Assembly (NCBI GenBank): GCA_030847615.1
Contig: JAUMIR010000002.1
Location: forward strand, 198,569,809 to 198,633,808
Direction of reading: 5' to 3'
DNA: 64,000 bases
Source: Gambelia wislizenii
Lineage: Eukaryota > Chordata > Lepidosauria > Squamata > Crotaphytidae
The first letter of the stretch is position 1. Each line of letters opens with the position of its first letter. A program made the position numbers and the translations under genes. Of the stretch, positions 11,097-23,000 are shown piece after piece. A model generated the notes under the pieces. The model searched no databases and had not been told where the DNA came from. It saw only the letters and a list, made by a program, of their open reading frames with translations.

Positions 11097-14000
11097 GTAA
11101 GATGGTTGCATTTGTCTGTTTAGCCTTAGGGGAGGTAGAATCCCTAAGAGAGCTGGGAATTTATGACCCTAAGAACACAAAAAGTGCTTGTTTCAGAGGC
11201 ACCAGACCTGTAGCTGAGGGTTGTTTGTCTTAGCAATTTAAAGACTGTATTGTTCTTTTACTTGTAAAGCACCATGTACTGTGATGGTACTACATATTCT
11301 ATATTAAGAAGCAAATCAACTATTTTCTCATTAGTTCCTTAACTTTATCTATTGTTTTATTTCCTTTCTCCCATTTTCCCCTCCACAGAATTTGGCACCT
11401 TCTCCCAGTTGCAAGGTGGTGTAAGATATGGGTGGGCAGAAGGTAGGTCTGGATTTCCTGTTAGATTTCTGCATGGCTGGAGCGGGTTTCTGATTCCCAA
11501 CTGTTTAACAAGAGCAGCGGCAACAAAAAGACTCCCCACCCCATCTAGATTATAACTGCTGAGATGAAGAAGTGCCTTGGGGTAATCAGGAGTGGAAGTA
11601 CTGTGAGCTCTGCTCAGTTCCAGTACTAAGTAAAGTAAAGTAAATCCTAGCTTACAATTTCTCAGTTCTAATGTATTGCATGTGAAGGTTTTTAATTGTG
11701 TTTACATTTTATTGTTAGGCATTAACTGATTATTTATGTGAGCTGCCTTGGGTCCCTCTCTGGGAGAAAGGCAGCATACAAATGAATATGAACACACACA
11801 CACAAAACACACACACGTCTTTTGCCATAGGCTGTATGTGGTAAATTTCAGGGTTCTGATAAAAACAATGTAGATCTTTTAATGACATTTCTATTACATT
11901 TCATACATTCATATGTGTATGAATGTCTGTCTACCTAGTCTACACTCCATGCATCCAAAGATTGGGGTAGGAGCCCATGGAAGCTTAAGCCAAATAAAAC
12001 ATGTAAGTTTTTGAAGTGCTATGAGATGTCTTGTGTTCCCTGCAATAGACAAACACAGTTACCCCTCAGTCTGAAAGCAGACCTTTTAAGTCCAATGCTT
12101 GCTCAACCCTGGCGCAGGAATTCCATTGCAAATGAATCAGGGGCAGTTTCCTTCTTACCACAATGGCACTAGTGGTTATACCAGTGACTGATGCAATCCA
12201 TTGTACAAATGTCATGGGCAGAGACAATAGGAAGAGCTTTGCTGCAGGAGAAGCAGCCCCCCCCCCACTTTGTTATCTTCATTTCCTAATTTCAACCACT
12301 TCCTCATGTTATCTCACGTGAATCATAATTGTGAAGAAATGTTGACTAGATCAGACCACAAGCATTTGCAGTCTGGTTGATTCCACTCCCAAGAAACCCT
12401 GGCCCCGCTTACATGGCAAAATATCCCCTTAAATAAATCGCTAAGATTCCTAATTGTTTCCACACATCGCACCACAGTATCACCTTATTCAAAAGGCGGG
12501 GGGAGGGCAGAAAAAGTTAAAAGTAGCGTGATAAGGAATTTCACTACTTTCCCCGACTTTTTTGAAAAGTAGTGTGACTTAGTGCACTTTCGATTGTGTT
12601 AACTACCATTTCGCTAAGGGCTATGTGAACTACCAGTAATCTACCCGAAACAACAACAGCAGAGCTTTGCCGTGATTGGTTGAACTCACCAGGGAGGGGT
12701 TTGGACTGACCAGGAGGGGGTGGAGGAGCATCAAATGAAAAGATCCAGCCACTGTTGTTTCCAGCCACAGAAAAGACCGAGCCAGTGCTATAGCCATCCC
12801 AATCACCCAGCTGTCTGCCTCCTGTCTTGCTTGGCTGCTGCCAGCTGAAGAATCCCCAGTTAGCTTTTTCCCATCTTTGTGTGTGTGTGTGTGTGTGTGT
12901 TCCCTCACCCTGCTGAGATCCCATTTCTGTGTGTGAGAAGAGAGGGGGAGAGTGGGTGAGGGGAAGGGGGGCTTGACGGGCTGACACTCCCTGCTAAAGG
13001 AATAAAAAATAGCAGGCATTCCTCTGCTATTCAGAGGAGGGAAAGGTGCCAGCTCCCTCAAAGCTCCTCGGCATCTTCCTCCAGATGTGCTTGAATGGCC
13101 ACACACACCCACCTCAGTCTGTGTGTGAATTAGAAAGCGGAAAACTAAACCGATCAACTGATTTAGCAGTAAATCATGTAAACTATGCAGCACTGGTGCG
13201 AAACTGCAAAAAAAAAAAAAAACAGACTACCACAATAAAAACTGCCATGCAAGTGAGCCCCCTCTTATTCAAAAATGTTCTAGAAAACTTGAGAAAGTTG
13301 TTTAGAAAGTTATTTTACAAAGTTCTTTCTTGTGCAAATGGGGGGAAAAGGGGATTATAGGATATACAGAAAACATTCAGGAAATGGTGGGGGTATAACA
13401 TCTGCTTTTTGTTTTATGCAGCAATAAAGTTATTCACCTCTCTTGGAGAGCAAATCTGTATATGTCACCCAGGCCTGCTGCCTTGTGGTGTGGTGAAGGA
13501 TCATATCTCATTCCACATGTTGAATTAAGATTTAGCTGCTGACCTTGCCAACTTCTGTGTGTGGAATGGATTGGAGAAAGATGCCATCTTCTTTACTTCA
13601 GCAGTAAAATATCCTGGGCTAGTCCTAAGCATAAATCAAATTGTCTGAAGAATGTGCTTTGCTTTTTCAGTAATCAATAAGTACTATTCAATAGGGATAA
13701 TTGCTGGATTATGATTTGACTCTCTCCTGTTATTTATATGCATATAGTTTGCTGATGTTGACATGATCTCATTTTCATGCAACTTATTTTCCCATTCACA
13801 TTGCTGGGAAGTTGACAACTTGTCTACTGTATGTGAATCTGACAATTATTAGCTATAAACTAACGAATCTTTGAAAGAAATAAAAGAACTTATAGTATTT
13901 TATGTAACATGTTTTTGTTGTTTGTTGTTAACTGCCCTCAAATTGACCTGGACTCATGGAGACCCTGTGAATGAGATTTCTCCAAGACAGCCTATCCTCA

Positions 14001-17000
14001 ACAGCCCTGCTCAGGTTTTGCAGACTCGGGAACATTGCCTCTTTGTTTGAGCCTATCCATCTGGCAATGCAGTCTTCCCCTCTTTCTACAGCTTTCTACC
14101 TTTCCAAGCATTATTGTCTTTTCCAGTGAGTCATGGCTTCTCGTGACATGTCCGAAGTACAACAACCTCAATTTAGGGCTTGTCTATAAAAGCCCCAAAA
14201 AACCGAAGCGCCTTGGAGTAATGGCATTTTGCAGCAGCTGCGACTTGTCCTAATAGGTTTTTTATTGCCCCCAAAAGCTTTGCATGCCCACAGTGACTGT
14301 GAATGAATTACTCATGTTTCTGTTGCTGCCAAATTTTTTATTTTTATTTTTTTAAAAAAAACTATTTGCATGGTGCGCTGGAGTGATATTTTGCATTTGC
14401 AACAAAAAAGTTTAAAAACAACAAGCTGGGTTTTTGTGTGTGTGTGTGAAAAATCAACATGGTGATGCTGGGCACTTGCCCTGTTAGCAACCCCTGTTCC
14501 CGCACTAATCTGGCCAATCAGCTTCATGCTTCCTTTTCTGGAAAAGTGATTCAAAGTGAATCGCTTGTCCCAATGAGCAGGAATACACATCCCTCTCGCT
14601 TTTTTTAAAAAAAACTGGGAAAAGCTATGAAGGCCCTCGGAGTTTTTGACCTTTGGTCCCCCCTCCTTCTGAATACAGTGGTACAATGCAGGATCCCACT
14701 GAGACAGGTAGGATTCTCCTTGCATTCCGTGGACCAAGAGGAGTATTTTTCACTGTTTAGAAAGCCCCTCGGCCATCTTGGCTTCTAGGGAGAGTTCTGG
14801 CTTGATTTGTTCTAGGACCCATTTGTTTGTCTTTTTAGCTGTCCACAGTATCTGCAGAACTCTTCTCTAGTACCACATTTCAAAAGAGATTATATCTTTT
14901 ATCTATCAGCTTTTTTACCATCCAGCTCTCACAACCATACATAATAATGGGAGATACTATTGCATGGACAATGCTAATTTTAGTGTTCCGTTGTATATCT
15001 TTGCACTTCAGGATCTTGTCTAGTTCTTTCATAGCTGCCCGTCCAAGTCTTAGTGGTCTTTTGATTTCTTGATGGCAATCTCCATTCTGATTAATAATTG
15101 ATCCAAGGTATGGGAAATCTTTTAACTATTTCAATTTCCTCATTGTCGACACTGAATTTATGTAAATCCTCCATGGTCATTATTTTTGTTTTCTTAATGT
15201 TCAACAGTAAGCCTGCCTTAACACTTTCTTGTTTCAATTTCTTTAGTAGTGCCAAGTCTTTGTTATTTTCTGCTAGTAGTATGGTGTCATCTGCATATCT
15301 TAGATTGCTAATATTCCTTCCTCCAATTTTCACTGCCCCTTCCTCTGAGTCTAAGCCTGCTCTGTGTATGATATTTTCTGCATACAAGCTGAACAAATAG
15401 GGTGACAGAATGCAGCCTTGTCTGACTCCGACCATTCTGTTTCTCCATATTCTGTTGTAACACTAGACTCTTGTCCTGAGTATAGGTTTGACATCAGGAC
15501 AATCAAATGTAATGGCACACCCATTTCTTTAAGAGCAATTCATAGTTTTTCAGGATCATTACAATCAAAGGCTTTGCTATAGTCTATAAAGCACAAGCTG
15601 ATTTTCTTCTGGAATTCTTTGGTGTGCTCCATTATCCAACATAAACTTGCAATGTGATTCCCTGGTGCCTCTTCCTTTCCTGAAGACATCTTACATTTCT
15701 GAAATTTCTTGCTCCATATATGGTAGGAGTCCTTGTTATTATGCATGATATTAATTCTGTACACTGGGACTATATTTTTAATGAAGGGTTTGCTTTAAAA
15801 ACTAAAGGAAGCTTAATATTTTATCTTTCCAACTTACATATGAGCAACTTCTCATGATTTCTTTGGTATGAAACATTTAGTTAGTTAGTTATAGTATTTT
15901 TGCATCTCCTCCCAGCCCACAAGGGCTTGTGAGGCGACAAACAAATAAAAACCAATTAAAATACAAAGATAAAAATATTTTACCTAAAAGTAGTCTAAAA
16001 CAATCCTAGAATCCATTTTTGAAACAGTTAGAAATAACAATTTCAGACTTTAATGCCACGCAAAACAGCACTGTTTTGGCTGCCCACCAAAAGGTTAAAT
16101 GGGATGGGGCCAGCCTAACATCCTTGGGTAGTGAGTTCCACAGTTGAGGCACTGCTACAGAGAAAGCCCTGTTACATATACCCACCAACCTAACTTCACA
16201 AGGTGTTGGGACATGCAACATGGCCTCCTCTGAAGATCTCAATTTTTTGGCAGGCTCATTTGGGAGGAGGTGGGTTTTCAGATATCCTGACACAAGTCAT
16301 TTAGGGCTTTGGAGATCAACACCAGCACCTTGAATTGAGCTCAGAAGCAAACTGGAAGCCAGTGCAGTTCTTGCAGGACTGGTGTTATATGGTCTCTAAA
16401 ATGCACAACTGACACCAGTCTGGCTGCTGCATTTTGCACATATGACCCATACATATTAAAATGGGTATCCTTTTCTCTTTTTTAACACTTCCAGCTGTCC
16501 CAAAATATATTGTTGGCTGAGGCAAACAATAAGTTGACATCTCTTCTCCTTCCATGTACAAAAGTTGACTAGACTGGCAGATAGCACCAACAATAGAACA
16601 GCTACCGTACCTGAAGGAATCAGCCTAACCTATGACATGCAGGGCAGGCTATATTTCATAGGATTGTAGAGTTGAAAGAGACCACGAGGGCCATCCAGTC
16701 CAACCCCCTGCCACGCAGGAAATCACAATCAAAGCATCCCTGACAGATGGCCATCCAGCCTCTGTTTATAGACCTCCAAGGAAGGAGATCCCACCATGCT
16801 CTGAGGGAGTGTGTTCCACTGCCGAACAGCTCTGTCAAAAAGTTCCTCCTAATGTTGAGGTGGAATCTCTGTTCCTGGAGCTTGCATCCATTGCTCTGTG
16901 TTCCAGCCTCTGGAGCAGCAGAAAACAAGCCTGCTCCATCCTCAATGTGATACCCCTTCAAATACTTAAACAGGGCTATCATATTGCCTCTTAACCGCCT

Positions 17001-20000
17001 TTTTTCCAGGCTAAACATACCCAGCTCTCTAAGTCTCTCCTCATAAGGCATCGTTTCCAGACCCTTCACCATTTTAGTCGCCCTTCTTTGCACACACTCC
17101 AATTTGTCAATATCCTTTTTGAATTGTGATGCCCAGAACTGGACACAGTATTCCAGGTGAGGTCTGACCAAGGCAGAATAGAGCGGCACTATTACTTCCC
17201 TTGATCTAGACACAATACTTCTATTGATGCAGCCCAAAATCGCATTGGCCTTTTTAGCTGCCGCATCACACTGTTGACTCATGTTCAACTTGTGGTCTAC
17301 TAGGACTCCTAGATCCATTTCGCATGTAGTCTCATTCAGCCAGGTCTCCCCCATCCTATATCGATGCATTTCATTTTTTCGCCCTAAGTGCAGTACCTTA
17401 CACTTCTCCGTATTGAATTTCATTTTGTTAGCTTTGGCCCAGCTCTCCAGTCTATCCAGGTCATTTTGAATTTTGATCCTGTCCTCCAGGATATTGGCTA
17501 CTCCTCCCAACTTGGTGTCATCTGCAAATATGATAAGTATGCCCCTAATTCCCTCATCCAAATCATTGATGAAGATGTTGAATAGCACTGGGCCCAGGAC
17601 CGAACCTTGTGGCACCCCAGTGGTCACATCTTTCCAAGACGAAAAGCATATTTGTTTGCTTGTTATTCGTTGCAGAGCATGTATACCTCACTTTTCTTCC
17701 AATATGCTCAAGATAGTGTACATAGCTTTCTTCGTCCCTCCTGTATCATCACAACAACCCTGTGAAGCAGGACAGCCTGAGAATGAATGACTGGCACAGA
17801 ATCAACCAGGGAGTTTCATAGCTAGTGGGGACTTGAATCTGGGTGTCCTGAGTCTCAAATCCAACTCTCTAGCCACTATGCCAGTCTGGCTCTCTTCATT
17901 TAAATGGTGCACACCTGTCTCTTCCAACACCTTCCTACCATTTCTATGCTGCCTCATGCTGCTTAATGGCAGGACTCATTAATTAGAGACTCCAATTATG
18001 AATGAATTAATGCATTCTATCTCCCTTAGCCTGATCAGAATCTTATTATTTAGACAGAAAGCTTCAGTATGAAAAGCATCATCATGTTTGGATAAAGAGA
18101 AAAAGATTGCTTCTTGTATTTACATGTGGTTTGTTTTCACATTCTGCAAAGCAAGGGGTCTCTACTATGCAATTATACCCCATCTTCCCTTTAATGTGCT
18201 GAAGGTAGTGTACATGACCCTCTTCCTCCCCTTCTTATCGTCACAACATGAGGTATGTTAACCTAAGGGTGATACCATTTTACCAGTGTTTTTTTTTCAT
18301 ATAAGCAACTATATAGAAACTGCTAGCTATGTATCCTGTATTGCAAAATGATTTTTTCACAATTTTCTGCTTTGCAAAGAAGAATCACAGCTTGAGCTTT
18401 TGTCTCAATTTGTGTTCATTCTGCTTTTCAGGTTCCCCATCTGATCTGAAAGGCCCTGGAGAACTGGCTGGATTTCTTGGCAGGCCACTGTCTCTGGTGT
18501 GTACATATAGCCAAGGCTATAAAAGCTATGCTAAGTATTGGTGCCAAGGAGCCATTTGGAAATCATGTACCACAGTTGTTGAAACTGATAAAACCGAGGC
18601 AGAGGTGAAAAATGGCAGAACCTCTCTCAAGGACAATCAGACAAGATTTGAATTCACAGTGACTCTAGAAAACCTCACAGAGGAAGATGCTGGGATTTAC
18701 TGGTGTGCCATAAAAAGAAGTGTAATTTTTGACATTAACTTCGGTGTAACTATTACTGTTCTTCCAGGTGAGTTCCTTTTCCCAAACTCTACAGCAAAAT
18801 CAAACACAAATGAAATTAAAAGGAGAAGAAAGCCTGAGAGAGAAAGAACAGCTGATCCTAACATATTTACTAAGAATGGGCATTACTTCTAGGTAAGAAT
18901 TGCAGCTCTGAGGGGAGCATCTACTGAGAATATACACTTCTAAGAACAGAAGATAATTACCAGAAGTGAATATTTTGAAGTTTGATGATTTTCCAACTCC
19001 ACAGTCCAACCACAGACTTTGGGCTCCTCCAGATGAGGCAAATGCATTAGGAGGTTCTAGTATTCATTGCTGTAATGCTAGGGTTTGTTTGGTTTTTTAA
19101 AAAAATGTCCACACAATGTTTCTTTTGTCCCAGACTACTTTCTGGCAATTCCCAGCACCAGCTGCAATGTTTTATTCCCAAATTGGAGTGGATTTATTTT
19201 TGGTTCTGAGACATATTGGAACATTATGTTCCTTTTTCCTCTCTTTCTTTCTTTTTTTCTTTCTTTTTTAGAGTTGTAATGCTATAGTGCATCAGTGAAA
19301 TAGTAGTTTTATACTATAACTTTGTGATTCCAATTCATTTACGCAGACACACACATACAAAATGAATAATAAATAACATTCAGACAGGAGAAAACTTGCC
19401 CTTTAAACCACAGGTATATTTTAGGACAGTGGATCTTAATCTTTGCTTTACCAAGAACCCCCTTTAAGACTTCATTCAAGATTTTAAACCATTGTCATAA
19501 CAATGATGATGATGACTGAATACTGAACCATTAGCAACTACACCATCCATTAAATCTTCCCTCAGATGTGCTTCCCCATTTCTTCTGGCTAGTTTGCGGC
19601 TGGAGTGGATGGAATAGCAACATGCAAACCTAGCCAGCCAGCCAGCCAGCCTTTGCCTTGGCTTCTGTTGTGGGAAGGAAATGGGTTGAGCATCCTTTAA
19701 GCCATCGAGCCTTTGCAGACCCCCTGTGAGGACATTGCAGTCCCCTGAGGACCTGGGGACCACATGTTAAGAAACACTGCTTTAGGAAATAATTCCCAGT
19801 TGTTTTTTTAAAAAAAAAAACATTTGAAGGAGAACTAAGGTGGATCCAATAAACAACCCCCCTTCCAAATAGAACTATTGGACAAAGAGGCAAAACCTGG
19901 AAAAGCCCAAGGAGGTATATCACAAGAACTCACGCTTAGATCTGTTTGGAAAAGCCCTGTAAGGGTGACTGAAATGAAGTTGTACAATACATAGAAGAAT

Positions 20001-23000
20001 GTACAATACATAGAAGAATGTATGCTTGCAATACAGTAAATCCTCAAGCTGCATCATGCAGTTGCCTCTTGTAGCACATGACAAAACCAATGCCAGCTTA
20101 GTCTTTTTCACATTCAAAATCAGAATTAAACTGAAATGTACAGAATTATAGAATTGGAAAGGATTCCAAGGACCATCTAGTCCAATACCCTGTCAATGCA
20201 CCTCTGACAGGTGGCCATTCAAACTCTGCTTAAAAACCACTAAGGAAGGAGAGTCAGACAGTGTATGCCACTGTCAAACAGCTTTTACCATCAGGGAATT
20301 CTTCCTGTGTAACTGGAATGTGAAGTTGAAGGCTTTCACAGCCGGCATCCATAGATTTTCCTTGGTTTTTTTCTAGGCTGTGAGGTCGTGTTGTGGAAGA
20401 CTTTATTTCTGACGTTTTGCCAGCCACAGATGCAGGCAAAACATCAGAAAATAAACTCTTTCAGAACATGTCCTCACAGCTGCATCATGCAGTTGCCTCT
20501 TGTAGCACATGACAAAACCAATGCCAGCTTAGTCTTTTTCACATTCGAAATCAGAATTAAACTGAAATGTACAGAATTATAGAATTGGAAAGGATTCCAA
20601 GGACCATCTAGTCCAATACCCTGTCAATGCACCTCTGACAGGTGGCCATTCAAACTCTGCTTAAAAACCACTAAGGAAGGAGAGTCAGACAGTGTATGCC
20701 ACTGTCAAACAGCTTTTACCATCAGGGAATTCTTCCTGTGTAACTGGAATGTGAAGTTGAAGGCTTTCACGGCCGGCATCCATAGATTTTCCTTGGTTTT
20801 TTTCTAGGCTGTGAGGTCGTGTTGTGGAAGACTTTATTTCTGACGTTTTGCCAGCCACAGATGCAGGCAAAACATCAGAAAATAAACTCTTTCAGAACAT
20901 GTCCTCACAGCCCGGAAAAAACCCAAGGAAAATCTATGTAACTGGAATGTCTTCTCATAGAATCATAGAATCATAGAATTGCAGAGTTGGAAGAGACCAC
21001 GAGGGCCATCCAGTCCAACCCCCCCTGCCACACAGGAAATCCTGATCAAAGCATCCCTGACAGATGGCCATCCAGCCTCTGTTTAAAGACCTCCAAGGAA
21101 GGAGACCCCACCACGCTCCGAGGGAGTGCGTTCCACTGCCGAACAGCTCTTACTGTCAAAAAGTTCCTCCTCATGTTGAGGTGGAATCTCTGTTCCTGGA
21201 GCTTGCACCCATTGCTCCGTGTTCCAGTGTCTGGAGCAGCAGAAAACAAGCCTGCTCCATCCTCAGCGTGACATCCCTTCAAATACTTAAACAGGGCTAT
21301 CATATCGCCTCTTAACCGTCTTTTTTCCAGGCTAAACATACCCAGCTCCCTAAGTCTCTCCTCATAAGGCATCATTTCCAGACCTTTCACCATTTTAGTT
21401 GCCCTTCTCTGGACACGCTCCAATTTGTCAATATCCTTTCTGAATTGTGGTGCCCAGAACTGGACACAGTATTCTAAGTGAGGTCTGACCAAGGCAGAAT
21501 AGAGTGGCACTATTACTTCCCTTGATCTAGACACTATACTTCTATTGATGCAGCCCAAAATCGCATTGGCCTTTTTAGCTGCCGCATCACACTGTTGGCT
21601 CATGTTCAACTTGTGGTCTATTAGGACTCCTAGATCCCTTTCGCACGTAGTCTCATTCAGCCAGGTCTCTCCCATCCTATATTTATGCATTTCATTTTTC
21701 CGCCCTAAATGCAGTACTTTACATTTCTCCGTATTGAATTTCATTTTGTTAGCTTTGGCCCAGCTCTCCAGTCTATCCAGGTCATTTTGAATTTTGATCC
21801 TGTCCTCTAGGGTATTAGCTACTCCTCCCAATTTGGTGTCATCTGCAAATTTGATAAGTATGCCCCTAATTCCCTCATCTAAGTCATTGATAAAGATGTT
21901 GAATAGCACTGGGCCCAGGACAGAACCCTGTGGCACCCCACTGGTCACATCTTTCCAAGATGAAGAGGAGCCACTGCTGAGCACCCTTTGGGTTCGGCCG
22001 GTCAACCAATTACAAATCCATTGAACAGTTAACTTGTCTAGCCCACATTCTACAAGCTTGTTTGCAAGAATGTCATGGGGAACCTTGTCAAAGGCCTTAC
22101 TGAAATCAAGGTATGCAATGTCCACAGCATTCCCTTCATCTACCAAGCTGGTAACTTTATCAAAAAAAGAGATCAGATTAGTCTGGCATGACTTGTTTCT
22201 CTGAAACCCATGTTGACTTTTTGTGATTATGGCATTGCCTTCTAAATGTTCACAGACTCTCTGTTTAATGATCTGTTCTAGAATCTTCCCTGGTATTGAT
22301 GTCTCTTATCATTTGAATCCACTGGTGTGGGTCCTGTCCCCTAGAGCAGCAGAAATTTGCTGCTTCATCTTTTGCACAACAACCCTTCATACAGTGGGAC
22401 CCTCGTATCCACTGATTCATTATCCACTAATTCAATTATCCATGGGACATATAACAGCACACTTACTTTTAGTCTTCCTAGAAAATGTGTCCTCTCTAGC
22501 CATTTTCTAGGTCCTCCGAGGCAACCCTATGGGATTTTAAACCAGAAGTCCCATTATTTTCAATGGTGTTCGCTATTATCCATGGTTTTCAGTATCCATG
22601 CCCACCCCCCTCCCAGAACCAATCCCCACTGGATACAGGGGTCTTACTGTATATTTAAAGATGGCTGTCATATCACATCTCCATCTTCTCTTCTCCACAC
22701 TAAAGATATGCAGCTCCTTCAATCATTCTTTATTGAACTTGCTTTCCAAGCCCTTTACTATCTTGGTCACCCTCCTCTGGACATGTTCCAGCTTGTTATT
22801 ATCCTTCTTAAACTGCGCTGAGCAGAGTCCTCCAGGTGAAATCCAGCCAAAACAGAACACAGTGGTACGATTACTTTTCTTAATCTAGATACTATGGACC
22901 CACTGATGCAGCCTAGAACTGTATTGTTTGCAACATGGAACTTTGGCTTTTTTGTCACTGCATCACATTCCTGACTCATTTTTAACTTGTGGTCTACTAA

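Larger units (their letters stand above)
11097..18431 (+). other. Intron 1 of the CD300-like gene (7.3 kb)
   Basis: GTAAG donor at 11097 and TTTTCAG acceptor ending at 18431. Filled largely with repeats: a TIR-bounded element (12.4-13.3 kb), an antisense BovB LINE split by another insertion (13.9-15.8 kb), an L2-like LINE tail (15.9-16.5 kb), a CR1 (16.65-17.65 kb) and SINE pieces (17.65-17.9 and 18.16-18.26 kb). The stretch 11100-12400 shows no exon, only an (CA)n tract near 11795 and an LINE/SINE-like tail 'gtgagctgccttgggtccct' near 11740. Confidence 0.75.

Noticed and set aside
12544..13193. Long minus-strand frames as a host gene
   Set aside because: Two frames overlap on the same bases, a (GT)n tract supplies part of the coding length (Thr-His run), and the region is bounded by inverted ends. 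Kept only as a finding.
16006..16293. Minus frame with [19 protein letters not shown] as a cellular gene
   Set aside because: This is the common C-terminal tail of L2/CR1-group reverse transcriptases, so it is part of a LINE remnant.
18768..18892. Extension of the Ig-domain frame past the exon end
   Set aside because: A consensus GTGAG donor lies exactly at the Ig-domain boundary in phase 1, and the continuation is lysine/arginine-rich with no homology. It is best read as intron.
20955..21010. Short ATAGAATC direct repeats as a CRISPR-like array
   Set aside because: They are the 8-9 bp tandem 3' tail of CR1 elements, repeated at every CR1 insertion in the window.
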